From positions 372,001 to 436,000 of the forward strand of contig JACGXE010000004.1 of assembly GCA_014138095.1 (NCBI GenBank): a stretch of 64,000 nt of DNA, in the 5' to 3' direction. The notes below the pieces were generated by a model that saw only the letters and a list, made by a program, of their open reading frames with translations, did no database searches and was not told where the DNA came from. Source of the stretch: Ochrobactrum sp. RH2CCR150. GTDB taxonomy: Bacteria; Pseudomonadota; Alphaproteobacteria; Rhizobiales; Rhizobiaceae. Below are positions 1 to 8,322 of this stretch, in pieces (position 1 is the stretch's first letter; every line of letters starts with the position of its first letter). Both the position numbers and the translations under genes were made by a program.

Positions 1-533
1 ATCAGATTGATCAATAGTGGTCCGCCACCTGCCCGGCGACGCCAATCCACGTTGAAATAGTGCTCCGGCTTGTCGGTGAGCCACATGCCGTGCACGGCAA
101 CCAGTCGACCGATTGTTCCTTCGGCAAGCAATTGCCTGCTTTTCTGAATATCGGGGCTGTGCCGACGCTGATGCCCGACCAGCACAGGCACACCCGAACT
201 CTCGCTGGCCTGAACCAGTGCAATGGCGGATTCGAGCGTATCGGAAATCGGCTTTTCGACGAGACAGGCAATATTGCGCTCAACGCAGGCAAGCGCCGCC
301 TTAACATGCAGTGCATTTGGCGACGCGATGATGGCACCATCGGGGTTCACATCGTCCAGCATCGCTTCGAAATCAAGAAAATGACGAACGCCAATGGCAG
401 AAGCATAATGCACGCTTTCGTCCGATACATCGGAGATCGCAACCAGTTCCGCATTCGGATTTGCCGCTATCAACGTGACATGTTCACGGCCAATCAAGCC
501 TGCGCCAATCAGCGCGATACGAAGCGGCGCCAT
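1..533 (-). CDS. Gfo/Idh/MocA-family NAD(P)-dependent oxidoreductase (partial)
   Basis: The reading frame opens at the ATG at 533 (minus strand) and runs off the left edge, so only about 177 N-terminal residues are present. The start MAPLRIALIGAGLIGREHV carries the Rossmann GxGxxG nucleotide-binding loop. Further on, an EKP motif followed by DTLESA matches the conserved EKP segment of Gfo/Idh/MocA dehydrogenases (inositol 2-dehydrogenase-like). Such enzymes oxidise or reduce sugars, cyclitols and related polyols in the cytoplasm. It is divergent from the GntR gene at 765, with about 230 bases between them. The substrate cannot be told. Neighbouring aroQ and pca genes make a cyclitol or hydroaromatic substrate possible, which is inference only. 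Confidence 0.85.
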   Translation of the reverse strand, partial: MAPLRIALIGAGLIGREHVTLIAANPNAELVAISDVSDESVHYASAIGVRHFLDFEAMLDDVNPDGAIIASPNALHVKAALACVERNIACLVEKPISDTLESAIALVQASESSGVPVLVGHQRRHSPDIQKSRQLLAEGTIGRLVAVHGMWLTDKPEHYFNVDWRRRAGGGPLLINL

Positions 534-745
534 CAGCAAATGTCCTTTCGGCCAGGCAGACGTGTGATCTTCAAAGCACTCAATTTATCAAATGATCTGT
601 CTGTCATTGTTCCTCCCCAGGATATCTTCGGCAGCTCCCGCGATCAGGGACGATCAACAGATCATCCGAGAAAGTCTCAAACCTTGCCGCAAGACAGGAT
701 ATCACATTGTAACAGGAACGCGAGACATGTATGATAAAGTGTCGA

Positions 746-758
746 ATATCTGAGATAT
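746..758. promoter_or_regulatory. Perfect 13-bp palindrome just upstream of a GntR gene
   Basis: ATATCTGAGATAT is a perfect inverted repeat (6-bp arms around one base) ending six bases before the ATG at 765. The position fits an autoregulatory operator for the FCD-type GntR proteins encoded next to it. No experimental motif is known to me for these proteins; the assignment is inference. Confidence 0.35.
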
Positions 759-764
759 CCCCTA

Positions 765-1433
765 ATGCGTTACGAATCCACCAATGAGTCCATTGCTGAA
801 AGCTGCTATCGCCGCATTCGGACCGATATTATCTTCGGGCGTCTGGCGCCTGCGCAACGGTTGCGGCTGGAAAGCCTGAAGGATTCCTACGACACCAGCG
901 TCAGCACGCTGCGTGAAATTCTCAACCGGCTTTCGTCGGAAGGCTTTGTCGTCGCCGAGGGTCAGCGTGGCTTTGAAGTCGCCCCCATGTCGGATGCCGA
1001 TCTCAAGGAAATCGCCGCCCTGCGCCTGTTGCTGGAAACCCATGCGCTCGAACAATCCTTCGCTTTCGGCGGCATGGACTGGGAAGCGCAACTGGTCTCC
1101 TCGCACTATAAACTGGCGCGGATGGAGCAGATCATGGCGTCAGGTGACGCCAGCCGGGCAGAAGAATGGAAGCGCTATGACTGGGAGTTTCATCAGGCGC
1201 TGATTTCGGCCTGTGGTTCCCGGTTGCTGATGGAGACCCATGCCACCGTCTTCGACAAATATCTGCGTTATCAGATGGTTGCACTGTCCTATCGCGGCGA
1301 CGTCGCCGAAAAGGAACACAAGCAGTTGCTGGACGCTGCGCTGGCGCGCAATGCGACCGAGGCAAAAGCCATTCTAATCAAACACATAGATGGCGGCGTC
1401 CAACATGCACTGGCCGGCGGCACCCTGCCCTGA
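765..1433 (+). CDS. GntR family transcriptional regulator, FCD (FadR) subfamily
   Basis: 222 residues. An N-terminal winged helix (about residues 8-72) contains VSTLREILNRLSSEGFV, typical of the GntR recognition helix, followed by an all-helical FCD ligand domain with the WEFHQAL segment that supplies metal/ligand-binding histidines in this subfamily. Such proteins repress catabolic operons and are released by a carboxylate ligand. The next gene (1479) encodes a close paralogue in the same orientation, 45 bases away, so the pair looks like a tandem duplication. Both precede the ABC transporter/aroQ operon beginning at 2346, which they may control. The ligand is unknown. Confidence 0.88.
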   Translation: MRYESTNESIAESCYRRIRTDIIFGRLAPAQRLRLESLKDSYDTSVSTLREILNRLSSEGFVVAEGQRGFEVAPMSDADLKEIAALRLLLETHALEQSFAFGGMDWEAQLVSSHYKLARMEQIMASGDASRAEEWKRYDWEFHQALISACGSRLLMETHATVFDKYLRYQMVALSYRGDVAEKEHKQLLDAALARNATEAKAILIKHIDGGVQHALAGGTLP

Positions 1434-1478
1434 TTTGCCACTGCCGTTGATCGTGACCGCAACGAAAAAGGAAACGCC

Positions 1479-2153
1479 ATGCTGCGGGAAGACAGCGCAT
1501 CCACAGAAACCGTCAGCGATGTGGTTTTCCGGCAAATCCGCAAGGACATCATCTCTGGGACGTTGCCGCCACGGGCCAAGATCAAGCTGGAACAGGCGAA
1601 GGAGCGCTATTCGATTAGCGTTTCGTCACTGCGCGAAATCCTCAACCGTCTGACCACGGAAAATCTGGTTGTGGCCGAAGGGCAGCGCGGCTTTGAAGTC
1701 AGCCCAGCTTCCCGCAAGGAGCTGGAGGAACTGGCCGATCTGCGCTCGGTTCTCGAAACCCACGCCATTGCGCTTTCCTTCGCGGTCGGCGACCTGGAAT
1801 GGGAGGGGCGTATCGTTGCGGCCCACCACAAGCTCGCGGCGGCCGAAAGGGTTTTGCTTGCGGGCGATGCTTCGCGCACCATCGACTGGGTTCGTTACGA
1901 CTGGGAATTTCATCAAGCCATTGTATCGGCGTGCGATTCGGAAACACTGCTGACGGCGCTATCCTCGGTGTTTGACCGCTTTCTGCGCTATCACATGCTG
2001 GCACAGACATTCCGCGGGCGCCCTGTCGTGGACGACCACAAATTGCTGTTTGAACTGGCTGTTGCGCGCGATGTCGAAGGTGCGCAAACGGTTATACGCC
2101 ACCATATACAAAGCGGCGTAGACCACATCCTCAAAAGCGGGCGTATCGCCTGA
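1479..2153 (+). CDS. GntR family transcriptional regulator, FCD subfamily (paralogue of preceding gene)
   Basis: 224 residues, same architecture as the gene at 765. Shared blocks include REILNRL, VVAEGQRGFEV, LETHA and YDWEFHQA, so the two are obvious paralogues. The winged helix occupies about residues 13-80, with the FCD helical bundle behind it. The recognition region (SVSSLREIL) differs at few positions from that of its neighbour, so both may read similar operators while the ligand domains have diverged. It precedes the ABC transporter operon at 2346 by about 190 bases of AT-rich DNA that includes the palindrome TCATATGA at 2225-2232. Control of that operon is inferred from position. Confidence 0.88.
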   Translation: MLREDSASTETVSDVVFRQIRKDIISGTLPPRAKIKLEQAKERYSISVSSLREILNRLTTENLVVAEGQRGFEVSPASRKELEELADLRSVLETHAIALSFAVGDLEWEGRIVAAHHKLAAAERVLLAGDASRTIDWVRYDWEFHQAIVSACDSETLLTALSSVFDRFLRYHMLAQTFRGRPVVDDHKLLFELAVARDVEGAQTVIRHHIQSGVDHILKSGRIA

Positions 2154-2345
2154 TCCACCATACGCCCGATCACACCGGGTCTGGCGACGATCAGGAAAAT
2201 TTGTTTTATGTAAAATTCAAAATCTCATATGATTTCGATAAACTCGGTTGATTTGCCAAGCATCATCTGCCAAACATATAATCATACGGCCATCTGATCC
2301 ACGGGAGAGGATCGATAGAGCGCCAATTTTTGGGAGGAGGAACGA

Positions 2346-3176
2346 ATGTTTAAGTCCATGCTGACACGTCGTCACATGATGCTGGGCGCGGCAGCGCTGG
2401 TTGCAGCCGTTGGGCTCGCCAAGCCTGCATCAGCCATTACGCCAGAAGAAATCAAGGCGCGCGGCAAGCTCATCGTTGGCATTCAGGGCGACAATCCGCC
2501 ATGGGGTTTTGTGACGAGCGCAGGCCAGCAGGATGGTCTTGACGCCGATATCGCCACTTTGTTCGGCAAGGAACTCGGCGTGCCAGTCGAGTTCGTACCA
2601 CTCGAAGTCAACAACCGCATTCCCGCATTGACCACCGGTCGCGTCGACGTGCTGTTCGCAACCATGGCCATGCTGCCGGAGCGTGCCAAGGCCGTTCAGT
2701 TCAGCAAGCCTTATGTGGCCAATGCCATTGTGCTGATCGGCCCGAAATCCATGTCGATCAAGACCAATGACGACATGGCCAATCTCACCATTGGCGTTGC
2801 CAAAGGCGCTGCACAGGACACGCAGGTTACCAAAAACGCGCCATCCAGCGCCACCATCCGTCGTTATGATGGCGATGCACCGAGCGTGCAGGCTCTGGCT
2901 TCCGGTCAGGTGCAGGCGCTTGGCGGAAACATCTTCTATATGGATCGCGTCGAAAAGGCTCGTCCGGGTGAGTTCGAAAACAAGCTGGAATTCCAGAAGC
3001 TCTACAACGGCGCTTGCACGCGTCTGGGCGAAAAGGAACTCAATGCTTCGATCAACACCTTCATCGACAAGATCAAGGACAATGGCGAGCTGAAGAAAAT
3101 CTACGACAAGTGGATGAAAGTGCCCGTTCCGGAATTCCCGGAAAAGCTTGAAGGCGTTTCCTTCACCGCGAACTGA
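2346..3176 (+). CDS. ABC transporter substrate-binding protein, polar amino-acid (family 3) type
   Basis: 276 residues. Residues 1-30 form an export signal: a basic start with RRHMM, a hydrophobic stretch, and an AxA site at PASA. The mature protein has the family-3 solute-binding fold, with IVGIQGDNPPWGF at the N terminus and the conserved LPERAKAVQFSKPYV block whose arginine normally holds the ligand carboxylate. The start is supported by GGGAGGAGG just upstream. It is the first gene of an operon continuing with aroQ, two permeases and an ATPase. The family usually binds amino acids. The aroQ gene placed directly after it raises the possibility of a hydroaromatic acid (quinate/shikimate type) as ligand. 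Confidence 0.9.
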   Translation: MFKSMLTRRHMMLGAAALVAAVGLAKPASAITPEEIKARGKLIVGIQGDNPPWGFVTSAGQQDGLDADIATLFGKELGVPVEFVPLEVNNRIPALTTGRVDVLFATMAMLPERAKAVQFSKPYVANAIVLIGPKSMSIKTNDDMANLTIGVAKGAAQDTQVTKNAPSSATIRRYDGDAPSVQALASGQVQALGGNIFYMDRVEKARPGEFENKLEFQKLYNGACTRLGEKELNASINTFIDKIKDNGELKKIYDKWMKVPVPEFPEKLEGVSFTAN

Positions 3177-3269
3177 TAATTCAGCGCTCCTGATTGCAGA
3201 CGCTGGCTGACAGCATTTTCGGCAAAAGCGCGAAGCCGCTTTGCGTTCAAATGCATAAAAACGAGAATT

Positions 3270-3295
3270 GGAGAGGCTCCGGGGGGCGCCTCTCC
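3270..3295 (+). terminator. Stem-loop between binding-protein gene and aroQ
   Basis: Arms GGAGAGGC and GCCTCTCC (8 bp, perfect) enclose a 10-base G-rich loop. The hairpin is followed by an A-rich rather than T-rich stretch, so it is a poor intrinsic terminator. Placed after the first gene of an ABC operon, it more likely stabilises the upstream mRNA or partly attenuates downstream genes. Confidence 0.5.
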
Positions 3296-3369
3296 GATTA
3301 AAAAGCGCCAGCGTCTGCAACCGTTTCCTCATGTCGTAAGACGGCCTGCCCGCCGTTTCGGGAAGCACC

Positions 3370-3813
3370 ATGTCCAGAACCATCTTTATTTTGAACGGCC
3401 CCAATCTCAATCTGCTCGGTGAGCGCGAGCCGACAGTCTATGGCACCACGACGCTTGCCGATATTCGCGACCGCGCAACACAAGTGGCCGAAGGGCTTGG
3501 TTTTACGATCGACTTTCGCCAGACCAATTTTGAGGGCGAACTGGTAGAAAGCGTGCATCAGGCCCGTAAGGAAGCTTGCGGCATCATCGTCAATCCGGCG
3601 GGATATACATTCACATCGGTCGCCTTGCTTGACGCCTTGAAGATGTTCGACGGCCCGAAGATCGAGCTGCATATATCGAACGTCCATGCCCGGGAGAGCA
3701 TCTACCACAATTCCCTCATTTCACGGGTCGCGACCGGCATCCTGATCGGGTTCGGCGCAAACGGTTACGAGCTGGCCGTGCAAGCCATGGCAAAGATGGT
3801 CGAGAAGGACTGA
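3370..3813 (+). CDS. aroQ: Type II 3-dehydroquinate dehydratase
   Basis: 147 residues, the normal length for the small dodecameric type II dehydroquinase, which interconverts 3-dehydroquinate and 3-dehydroshikimate. The family signature NGPNLNLLGEREPTVYG is at residues 9-25, with the active-site arginine-bearing and tyrosine-bearing lid region. The HISNVHARE block (about 101-109) is also conserved. It lies between the binding protein and the permeases of an ABC transporter, 2.3 kb from pcaQ-pcaDCHGB. A biosynthetic aroQ in these bacteria normally sits next to accB-accC, so this copy is more likely catabolic (quinate/dehydroquinate to dehydroshikimate, then protocatechuate). The family call is firm; the catabolic role is inference. 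Confidence 0.93.
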   Translation: MSRTIFILNGPNLNLLGEREPTVYGTTTLADIRDRATQVAEGLGFTIDFRQTNFEGELVESVHQARKEACGIIVNPAGYTFTSVALLDALKMFDGPKIELHISNVHARESIYHNSLISRVATGILIGFGANGYELAVQAMAKMVEKD

Positions 3814-3931
3814 CCGACAGACATCTGGCCGCACCGGCCAATTGGAGCAAAGAGAACAACGGCGACCAAAAGACGACCCGTCGCCCAAGGCTCAGGACCT
3901 GTTGTTCAAAAGCAAACAGACAGAGCGAACG

Positions 3932-4600
3932 ATGAATTATACTCTGGATTTCACGCCGGTTATTGATGGCCTCCCCAACCTGCTGCTTGCCTGTTTGGGA
4001 ACCTTTACCATGGCAATATTCGGCATGTTGCTGGCAATCGTCATCGGCATTGGCGGCGTTCTGCTGCGCGGCTCACGCTACTGGTTTTTGCGCTGGCTGG
4101 TCATCGGATTTGTCGAACTCATCCGCAACACGCCATTTCTCGTCCAGATATTCTTCATCTATTTCGCTTTACCGCTTGCCGGTGTCCGGCTCGACCCGAC
4201 CCCAACCGCCATCATCGCGCTGGGCATCAATGGCGGAGCCTATGCGATCGAGATCATTCGCGGCGGGGTTCAATCCATTCCAAAGGGCCAGATCGAAGCG
4301 GGTATCGCGCTTGGCCTGCATAAGGCACAGGTCTTCCGGCTGATTGTGCTGAAACCGGCGTTGCGGGCGATTTTCCCGTCGCTGACAAGCCAGTTCATCC
4401 TGTTGACGCTGACAACCAGCATTGCCTCGGCAATCTCGGCCTATGAGCTTACTTCGGTTGCCCAGCGCATCGAATCCGACAGCTTCCGCAGCTTCGAAGT
4501 CTATTTTACCGTCACGGCGTTCTATCTGGTGATTTCCTGGGTCATGATGCGCCTCTTCTCCTTCATCTCGGCGCGCTATTTCGCCTATCCGGTCAAGTAG
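3932..4600 (+). CDS. ABC transporter permease, polar amino-acid (HisMQ/GlnP) type
   Basis: 222 residues from the ATG at 3932; an upstream TTG in frame would add 30 hydrophilic residues unlike the family. Hydrophobic segments and the EAA loop (QIEAGIALGLHKAQVFRLIVLKPA) mark a type I ABC inner-membrane subunit of the His/Glu/Gln/Arg family, and RNTPFLVQIFFIYF is the usual family segment. It forms a heterodimer with the permease at 4611 and is energised by the ATPase at 5281. It is third in the operon after the binding protein and aroQ, with 118 bases separating it from aroQ. Confidence 0.9.
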   Translation: MNYTLDFTPVIDGLPNLLLACLGTFTMAIFGMLLAIVIGIGGVLLRGSRYWFLRWLVIGFVELIRNTPFLVQIFFIYFALPLAGVRLDPTPTAIIALGINGGAYAIEIIRGGVQSIPKGQIEAGIALGLHKAQVFRLIVLKPALRAIFPSLTSQFILLTLTTSIASAISAYELTSVAQRIESDSFRSFEVYFTVTAFYLVISWVMMRLFSFISARYFAYPVK

Positions 4601-4610
4601 GAGTTTCCCC

Positions 4611-5252
4611 ATGGGTCACGATGAATTCGTCTTCCTGCTGATCGGATTGAAGTGGACGGTAGCGCTTTCGGCCGTTGGTTTTGTCTGCGGTTGCACGGCC
4701 GGTCTTGGCATTGCCTTGTTGCGCACATCGGGCATTCCAGCACTGGAACGGATGACCGCTGGCTATATCGCGGTCTTTCAAGGCACACCGCTTTTGATGC
4801 AGCTCTTTGTGGTCTATTACGGCCTCGCGCTCATCGGGCTGAAACTCGATGCATGGCTTGCCGTTGCCATCGGCCTGACGCTGCACGCCAGCGCCTATCT
4901 GGGCGAAATCTGGCGCGGCTCCATTGAAGCGGTTCCCAGGGGCCAGACGGAGGCTGCGAAAGCGCTCAGCCTTCGCTATTTCTGGCGCATGAAGGATGTG
5001 ATCCTGCCGCAGGCAATCCGCATTTCGCTGCCTGCCACCATCGGCTTTCTGGTGCAGCTGATCAAGGGAACCTCGCTTGCCTCCATTGTCGGCTTTACCG
5101 AGCTGACGCGGGCCGGAAACATCATCTCCAACCAGATTTTTGAACCGCTCACCGTCTTTGGCATCGTTGGCGCGCTCTATTTCCTGATGTGCTGCCCGCT
5201 GACGATTTTCGGTGCTCATCTTGAACGCAAATTTGCCGCGTCGAGCCGCTGA
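4611..5252 (+). CDS. ABC transporter permease, polar amino-acid type (second subunit)
   Basis: 213 residues, starting ten bases after the previous gene behind AGGAG. It contains the family block [19 protein letters not shown] and an EAA loop ([24 protein letters not shown]). It has about five predicted membrane segments and is the partner of the permease at 3932. Tight spacing indicates translational coupling and a heterodimeric membrane channel. Confidence 0.9.
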   Translation: MGHDEFVFLLIGLKWTVALSAVGFVCGCTAGLGIALLRTSGIPALERMTAGYIAVFQGTPLLMQLFVVYYGLALIGLKLDAWLAVAIGLTLHASAYLGEIWRGSIEAVPRGQTEAAKALSLRYFWRMKDVILPQAIRISLPATIGFLVQLIKGTSLASIVGFTELTRAGNIISNQIFEPLTVFGIVGALYFLMCCPLTIFGAHLERKFAASSR

Positions 5253-5280
5253 CCACCACGACACTGCCCGGAGTGACCCG

Positions 5281-6045
5281 ATGATCCACCAGCCCTCTGC
5301 CGAGACGCCCCATGCGATGATCCGCTTGCAGAATGTCGAGAAATGGTACGGCAATTTTCAAGCCTTGCACGACATCAATCTGGCGGTGCGCAAGGGAGAA
5401 AAGATCGTGCTCTGCGGGCCGTCCGGCAGCGGAAAATCCACGCTCATTCGCTGCATCAACCATCTGGAAACCTACCAGAAGGGCGAAATCCATGTCGGCG
5501 GCATTCTGCTCGGCCATGCGGGCAAATCCATCGATGCGGTGCGTCGCGAGGTTGGCATGGTGTTCCAGCAGTTCAATCTCTTCCCGCATCTCACCGTGCT
5601 GCAAAACTGCATGCTCGCGCCGATGCGCTCGCTGGGGGCCAGCAAGGCAGATGCGGAAAAGAGCGCCAGGGCGCTTTTGAACCGCGTGAAAATTTTGGAG
5701 CAAGCCGACAAATTTCCCTCGCAGCTTTCAGGCGGTCAGCAGCAACGTGTCGCCATCGCCCGGGCGCTGTGCATGAAGCCGAAGGTTATGCTCTTCGACG
5801 AACCAACCTCCGCGCTCGACCCGGAGATGGTCAAGGAAGTACTCGACACCATGGTCAGCCTTGCGGATGAAGGCATGACGATGATCTGCGTCACCCATGA
5901 AATGGGCTTTGCCCGGCAGGTGGCCGACCGCGTGATCTTCATGGCCGAAGGGGCGATTATCGAACAGGCATCTCCGGACGAATTCTTCGCCAATCCGAAG
6001 CAGGAACGCACGCGCAAGTTTCTGGGCGAGCTATTGCATCACTGA
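5281..6045 (+). CDS. ABC transporter ATP-binding protein, polar amino-acid (GlnQ/HisP) type
   Basis: 254 residues from the ATG at 5281; an in-frame ATG at 5212 would overlap the upstream permease and adds a non-family leader. Walker [10 protein letters not shown] is near residue 46, the Q-loop is in [11 protein letters not shown], the ABC signature is LSGGQQQR, Walker B is [14 protein letters not shown], and the switch histidine is in CVTHEMGFA. These are typical of GlnQ/HisP ATPases. It ends the operon and converges on pcaQ, with only five bases between the stop codons. Confidence 0.92.
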   Translation: MIHQPSAETPHAMIRLQNVEKWYGNFQALHDINLAVRKGEKIVLCGPSGSGKSTLIRCINHLETYQKGEIHVGGILLGHAGKSIDAVRREVGMVFQQFNLFPHLTVLQNCMLAPMRSLGASKADAEKSARALLNRVKILEQADKFPSQLSGGQQQRVAIARALCMKPKVMLFDEPTSALDPEMVKEVLDTMVSLADEGMTMICVTHEMGFARQVADRVIFMAEGAIIEQASPDEFFANPKQERTRKFLGELLHH

Positions 6046-6050
6046 CCGTA

Positions 6051-7001
6051 TCAAAGCGTCGTTCCGCCTGCGCCGGGCATGGCGCGAAATAGTGAAGCGC
6101 CGGAAACATCGCGCAATATCTGGATGAGCATTTGCAGCGATCCCGAACTGACCGTGTCCGTCCGCATGGTCAGGCCCACCGGGCCAACAGTTTCGCTGGT
6201 ATCGATCGGCAACATGACCAGCTTGCCTTCTGCCACATCGCGCGCGACAACACCTTCGGAAATGATCCAGATCGCGTCGCTGTCGCGAACAAAAGCGCGC
6301 CCGAAAGCATCCGATACGGTTTCAACCTGAATGGGCAGCGCGCCGATGCCGTTGGCGATCAGCAGCCGTTCCACAAAGGGGCGGATGATCGAATTTTGCG
6401 TCGGCATCAGCACTGGATAATCCGCCAGATGATCGAAGACCGGTCGTCCGTCGGTCAGCGGGTGCCCTGCCCGGACCAGAAACCGCACCTGCTCGGAATA
6501 AAGATGCTCGAAGGAAAAGCCGGTCATCTTTTCCGGCGCGGCCAGACGCCCGACAACCAGATCGAGATCGCCAACGCGCAATTGCTCCAGCAGAACCGCG
6601 TTCTCGCCCGTAACGATCTTCACACGGCTACCCGCCTTTTCCGCCAGAAACAGGCTCATGGCCTTGGGCATGATACGCGTGGAAACTGTCGGCAAGGCAC
6701 CGATACGGATCGGCGGGCCGGAACCGTCCAGCTCGTGCGAGACGGAATCGAGCCCCTGCCGCAAGGCCGTCAACGCCGTCCCTGCATGGCGCAAAAACAC
6801 CTCGCCGAAGCGTGTGAGGCGGATACCACGACCGTCACGCTCCAGAACCGGAACACCCAGCACATCCTCCAGCTCGCGGATTGTCTTGGTGACGGCGGGC
6901 TGGCTGATATTCAAAATCTCAGACGCCTTGACCACGCTCTTCTGCCGCGCCACTTCAACGAAGGTGTGCAGATGGCGAAACTTGATCCTGTTCCCGATCA
7001 C
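6051..7001 (-). CDS. pcaQ: LysR-type regulator PcaQ, activator of protocatechuate catabolism
   Basis: 316 residues from GTG at 7001 (VIGNRIKFRHLHTFVEVARQ); an in-frame ATG at 7046 would add 15 residues but would read through the putative operator at 7010-7025. The winged helix (residues about 1-65) includes SEILNISQPAVTKTIRELEDVLG, followed by the periplasmic-binding-like effector domain. Family members in Agrobacterium and Sinorhizobium activate pcaDCHGB with beta-carboxy-cis,cis-muconate or its lactone as coinducer. It is divergent from pcaD with 96 bases between, the classic arrangement. The downstream frame continues antisense into pcaD without stops, but that extension is not coding. Confidence 0.92.
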   Translation of the reverse strand: MIGNRIKFRHLHTFVEVARQKSVVKASEILNISQPAVTKTIRELEDVLGVPVLERDGRGIRLTRFGEVFLRHAGTALTALRQGLDSVSHELDGSGPPIRIGALPTVSTRIMPKAMSLFLAEKAGSRVKIVTGENAVLLEQLRVGDLDLVVGRLAAPEKMTGFSFEHLYSEQVRFLVRAGHPLTDGRPVFDHLADYPVLMPTQNSIIRPFVERLLIANGIGALPIQVETVSDAFGRAFVRDSDAIWIISEGVVARDVAEGKLVMLPIDTSETVGPVGLTMRTDTVSSGSLQMLIQILRDVSGASLFRAMPGAGGTTL

Positions 7002-7009
7002 GTGATTAG

Positions 7010-7025
7010 ATAACCTATAAGTTAT
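7010..7025. promoter_or_regulatory. Candidate PcaQ-binding site
   Basis: ATAACCTATAAGTTAT is a perfect inverted repeat (every base pairs with its mirror). Its left half equals ATAACC of the reported PcaQ consensus ATAACC-N4-GGTTAA; the right half differs in two bases. It lies between pcaQ and pcaD, 73 bases upstream of the pcaD start, suited to divergent activation and autoregulation. Confidence 0.65.
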
Positions 7026-7097
7026 GATTTCGACTAATAATATCATTTTACTTAACCAATTGGAAAGCGCAACAGTGCTGATCAAGAGGAGAAAGCC

Positions 7098-7895
7098 GTG
7101 CAATTCGCCAACGTAAATGACGTCGTCCTTCACTATGATTTGCAGTGGAGCGGAGATGAAAAGCCAGTTCTGGTCTTCATCAATTCGCTGGGAACCGACT
7201 TGCGCATCTGGGATGATGTTCGGGCAAAGCTCGGCAACGATATCCCGACGCTGGTTTACGACAAGCGCGGACACGGCCTTTCCGATATCGGCAGCACCCC
7301 TTACACCATCGCGCTTCTGGCGCAGGACCTGATTGCGCTTCTCGAAAAGCTGTCGATCCGCCGCGTGGTGTTGTGCGGCCTTTCGGTTGGCGGACTGATT
7401 GCGCAGGGCGTTTATGCCGCCCGCCCTGATCTCGTCGCGGGTCTGATCCTGTCCAACACTGCCCACAAGATCGGCACGGCGGACATGTGGAACGCCCGCA
7501 TCGACGCTATTTTGCAGAACGGTCTGGCTAGCATTCTGGACGGCACCATGCCGCGCTGGTTCACCGATGATTTCCGCAAGCCGGACAATGATGCCTACCG
7601 CGCTTATTGTAACATGTTCGTGCGCCAGCCGCTCGATGGCTATGCGGCCACCTGCGCGGCCTTGCGTGATGCCGATTTCACGGAAGCGGCGAAGGCGATT
7701 TCCGTACCTGTGCTTTGTGTCGTCGGCGATCAGGATGGCGCAACGCCGCCTGCACTCGTCAAGGAACTGGCAGGCCTCGTGCCCGGTGCGACTTTCGCTG
7801 AAATTGCGCAGAGTGGCCACATACCCTGCGTGGAACAACCGGACGCCTATGTCTCGCTGTTGCGCGATTTTCTTTCAACCCGCCTTTCAAATTAA
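7098..7895 (+). CDS. pcaD: 3-oxoadipate enol-lactonase
   Basis: 265 residues, GTG start behind AGGAG. It is an alpha/beta-hydrolase: nucleophile elbow GLSVGG (Ser near residue 98), oxyanion region FINSLGTDLRIWD, acid in VVGDQDGATPP, and catalytic His in SGHIPCVEQPD. It hydrolyses 3-oxoadipate enol-lactone to 3-oxoadipate, the last step encoded in this operon. First gene of pcaDCHGB, divergent from pcaQ. Confidence 0.95.
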   Translation: MQFANVNDVVLHYDLQWSGDEKPVLVFINSLGTDLRIWDDVRAKLGNDIPTLVYDKRGHGLSDIGSTPYTIALLAQDLIALLEKLSIRRVVLCGLSVGGLIAQGVYAARPDLVAGLILSNTAHKIGTADMWNARIDAILQNGLASILDGTMPRWFTDDFRKPDNDAYRAYCNMFVRQPLDGYAATCAALRDADFTEAAKAISVPVLCVVGDQDGATPPALVKELAGLVPGATFAEIAQSGHIPCVEQPDAYVSLLRDFLSTRLSN

Positions 7896-7914
7896 GCTTC
7901 CAGGGAGAATAACC

Positions 7915-8322
7915 ATGGGTGACACTGCCGAGCGCTCCGAGCGTTACAAGCTTGGAATGAGCGTCCGTCGCTCGGTTCTTGGCGATGCGCATGTGGACCG
8001 GGCATCGAATGGTGCGACGGGTCTTGATGCGCCGTTCCAGGAGCTTATTACCGAAACGGCATGGGGAACGGTCTGGTCGCGTCCGCAATGGACCAAGCGC
8101 GAACGTTCCATGGTAACGATTGCGCTTCTGGCCGCACTTGGCCAGGACGATGAAGTTGCAATGCATATCCGCGCCACGAAGAATACCGGCGCGACCAAGG
8201 AAGACATCTGCGAAGCTCTGCTGCATGTTGCGATTTATGCGGGCGTGCCTGCATCGAACCACGCGTTCAAGATCGCCAAACAGACCTACGCACAGATGGA
8301 AGCGGAGGAAGCCGAGAAATGA
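7915..8322 (+). CDS. pcaC: 4-carboxymuconolactone decarboxylase
   Basis: 135 residues from ATG at 7915, with GGGAG upstream. The CMD fold segments TKRERSMVTIALLAALGQDDEVAMH and EALLHVAIYAGVPASNHAFK-like blocks identify PcaC, which decarboxylates 4-carboxymuconolactone to the enol-lactone used by PcaD. It begins 19 bases after pcaD and overlaps pcaH by four bases (ATGA), so it is translationally coupled. The frame is open for about 350 bases upstream, but inside pcaD, and that part is not coding. Confidence 0.95.
   Translation: MGDTAERSERYKLGMSVRRSVLGDAHVDRASNGATGLDAPFQELITETAWGTVWSRPQWTKRERSMVTIALLAALGQDDEVAMHIRATKNTGATKEDICEALLHVAIYAGVPASNHAFKIAKQTYAQMEAEEAEK

Noticed and set aside
2430-3410. 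326-codon minus-strand open frame
   Set aside because: Antisense to the binding-protein gene and crosses the hairpin at 3270; no motif.
7002-7838. The pcaQ frame continues open for more than 800 bases upstream, giving an apparent 595-residue protein
   Set aside because: The extension is antisense to pcaD, has no family similarity, and the LysR N terminus (RIKFRHLHTF) begins at 7001.
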